DNA of 8,583 nt, from contig JAKAZP010000089.1 of the NCBI GenBank assembly GCA_021815905.1, forward strand, positions 1 to 8,583, read 5' to 3'. A model generated the notes under the pieces. That model did no database searches. It was not told the DNA's origin and saw nothing but the letters and a program-made list of their open reading frames with translations. Position 1 is the first letter of the stretch. The number at the start of each line of letters is the position of its first letter. The position numbers and the translations under genes are program-made. Of the stretch, positions 8,469 through 8,583 are shown in pieces. Source of the stretch: Pseudomonadota bacterium (GTDB lineage: Bacteria; Pseudomonadota; Gammaproteobacteria; Steroidobacterales; Steroidobacteraceae).

Positions 8469-8583
8469 AGGCGAGGACGTCGCGCAGATCCGTCAGCACC
8501 TGATGGGGTCTGCGCCTGCCGGTCTGGCACAGCCATTCCTCCCGGGAGGTGACGCCGGATGAGACCGCGAGCGCCGTCGCCCC
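8443..8583 (-). CDS. C-terminal fragment, probable HAD-type hydrolase (partial)
   Basis: A minus-strand frame enters at the window edge and runs 46 codons to a TGA at 8445-8443. The visible tail contains ALAVSSGVTSREEW and, after GRRRPHQ, VLTDLRDVLAFIPEA. The pattern of a hydrophobic strand, a Gly-containing turn, S/T-REE helix, then HxVLxDLxDVL is what the end of many HAD-superfamily phosphatases looks like. The catalytic motifs lie outside the window, so the family call is tentative and no substrate is proposed. The frame overlaps the regulator gene tail-to-tail by 26 bp and is followed by a GC hairpin, supporting a real gene end. It could instead be an unrelated protein with a similar tail. 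Confidence 0.55.
   Translation of the reverse strand, partial: GATALAVSSGVTSREEWLCQTGRRRPHQVLTDLRDVLAFIPEAATA

Overview
The window is GC-rich, densely coded DNA from a Gram-negative bacterium. It carries a TonB-dependent outer-membrane receptor of the large type common in Sphingomonadales and in Steroidobacter-like Gammaproteobacteria. A tetrahydrofolate-dependent aryl O-demethylase related to LigM of sphingomonads points the same way. The lineage is an inference from gene content; no ribosomal or marker gene is present. I see no tRNA or rRNA gene, insertion sequence, CRISPR array or phage gene.

Layout. Positions 1-287 are a GC-rich leader with a weak promoter candidate and one imperfect dyad. 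Positions 288-1688 (+) encode a LigM/DesA-family O-demethylase. A 61-bp gap with a GC hairpin separates it from a minus-strand unit. In transcription order this unit is a TonB-dependent receptor (7250-4539), an acetoacetyl-CoA synthetase-family ligase (4463-2466, GTG start) and an alpha/beta hydrolase (2469-1750). The ligase stop and hydrolase start overlap as ATGA. Divergent from the receptor is an AraC-family regulator (7464-8468, +). Its end overlaps by 26 bp the end of a convergent partial gene (8583-8443, -), probably a HAD-type hydrolase.

The receptor/regulator gap (7251-7463) holds the clearest non-coding signals. One is a 17-bp direct repeat (14/17 identical) at a 22-bp period, the geometry expected of an AraC-family binding site. 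The other is a 17-bp near-perfect palindrome ending 8 bp before the regulator start, where it could mask the ribosome binding site.

Working model (inference): the AraC-type protein senses a substrate or metabolite and controls the divergent receptor-ligase-hydrolase unit. The receptor imports the compound, the ligase makes a CoA thioester of a 3-oxo acid, and the hydrolase cleaves an ester, lactone or thioester. The neighbouring O-demethylase suggests methoxylated, lignin-type aromatics as a theme, but it is transcribed separately and its membership of the same pathway is unproven. I found no clearly new class of system.
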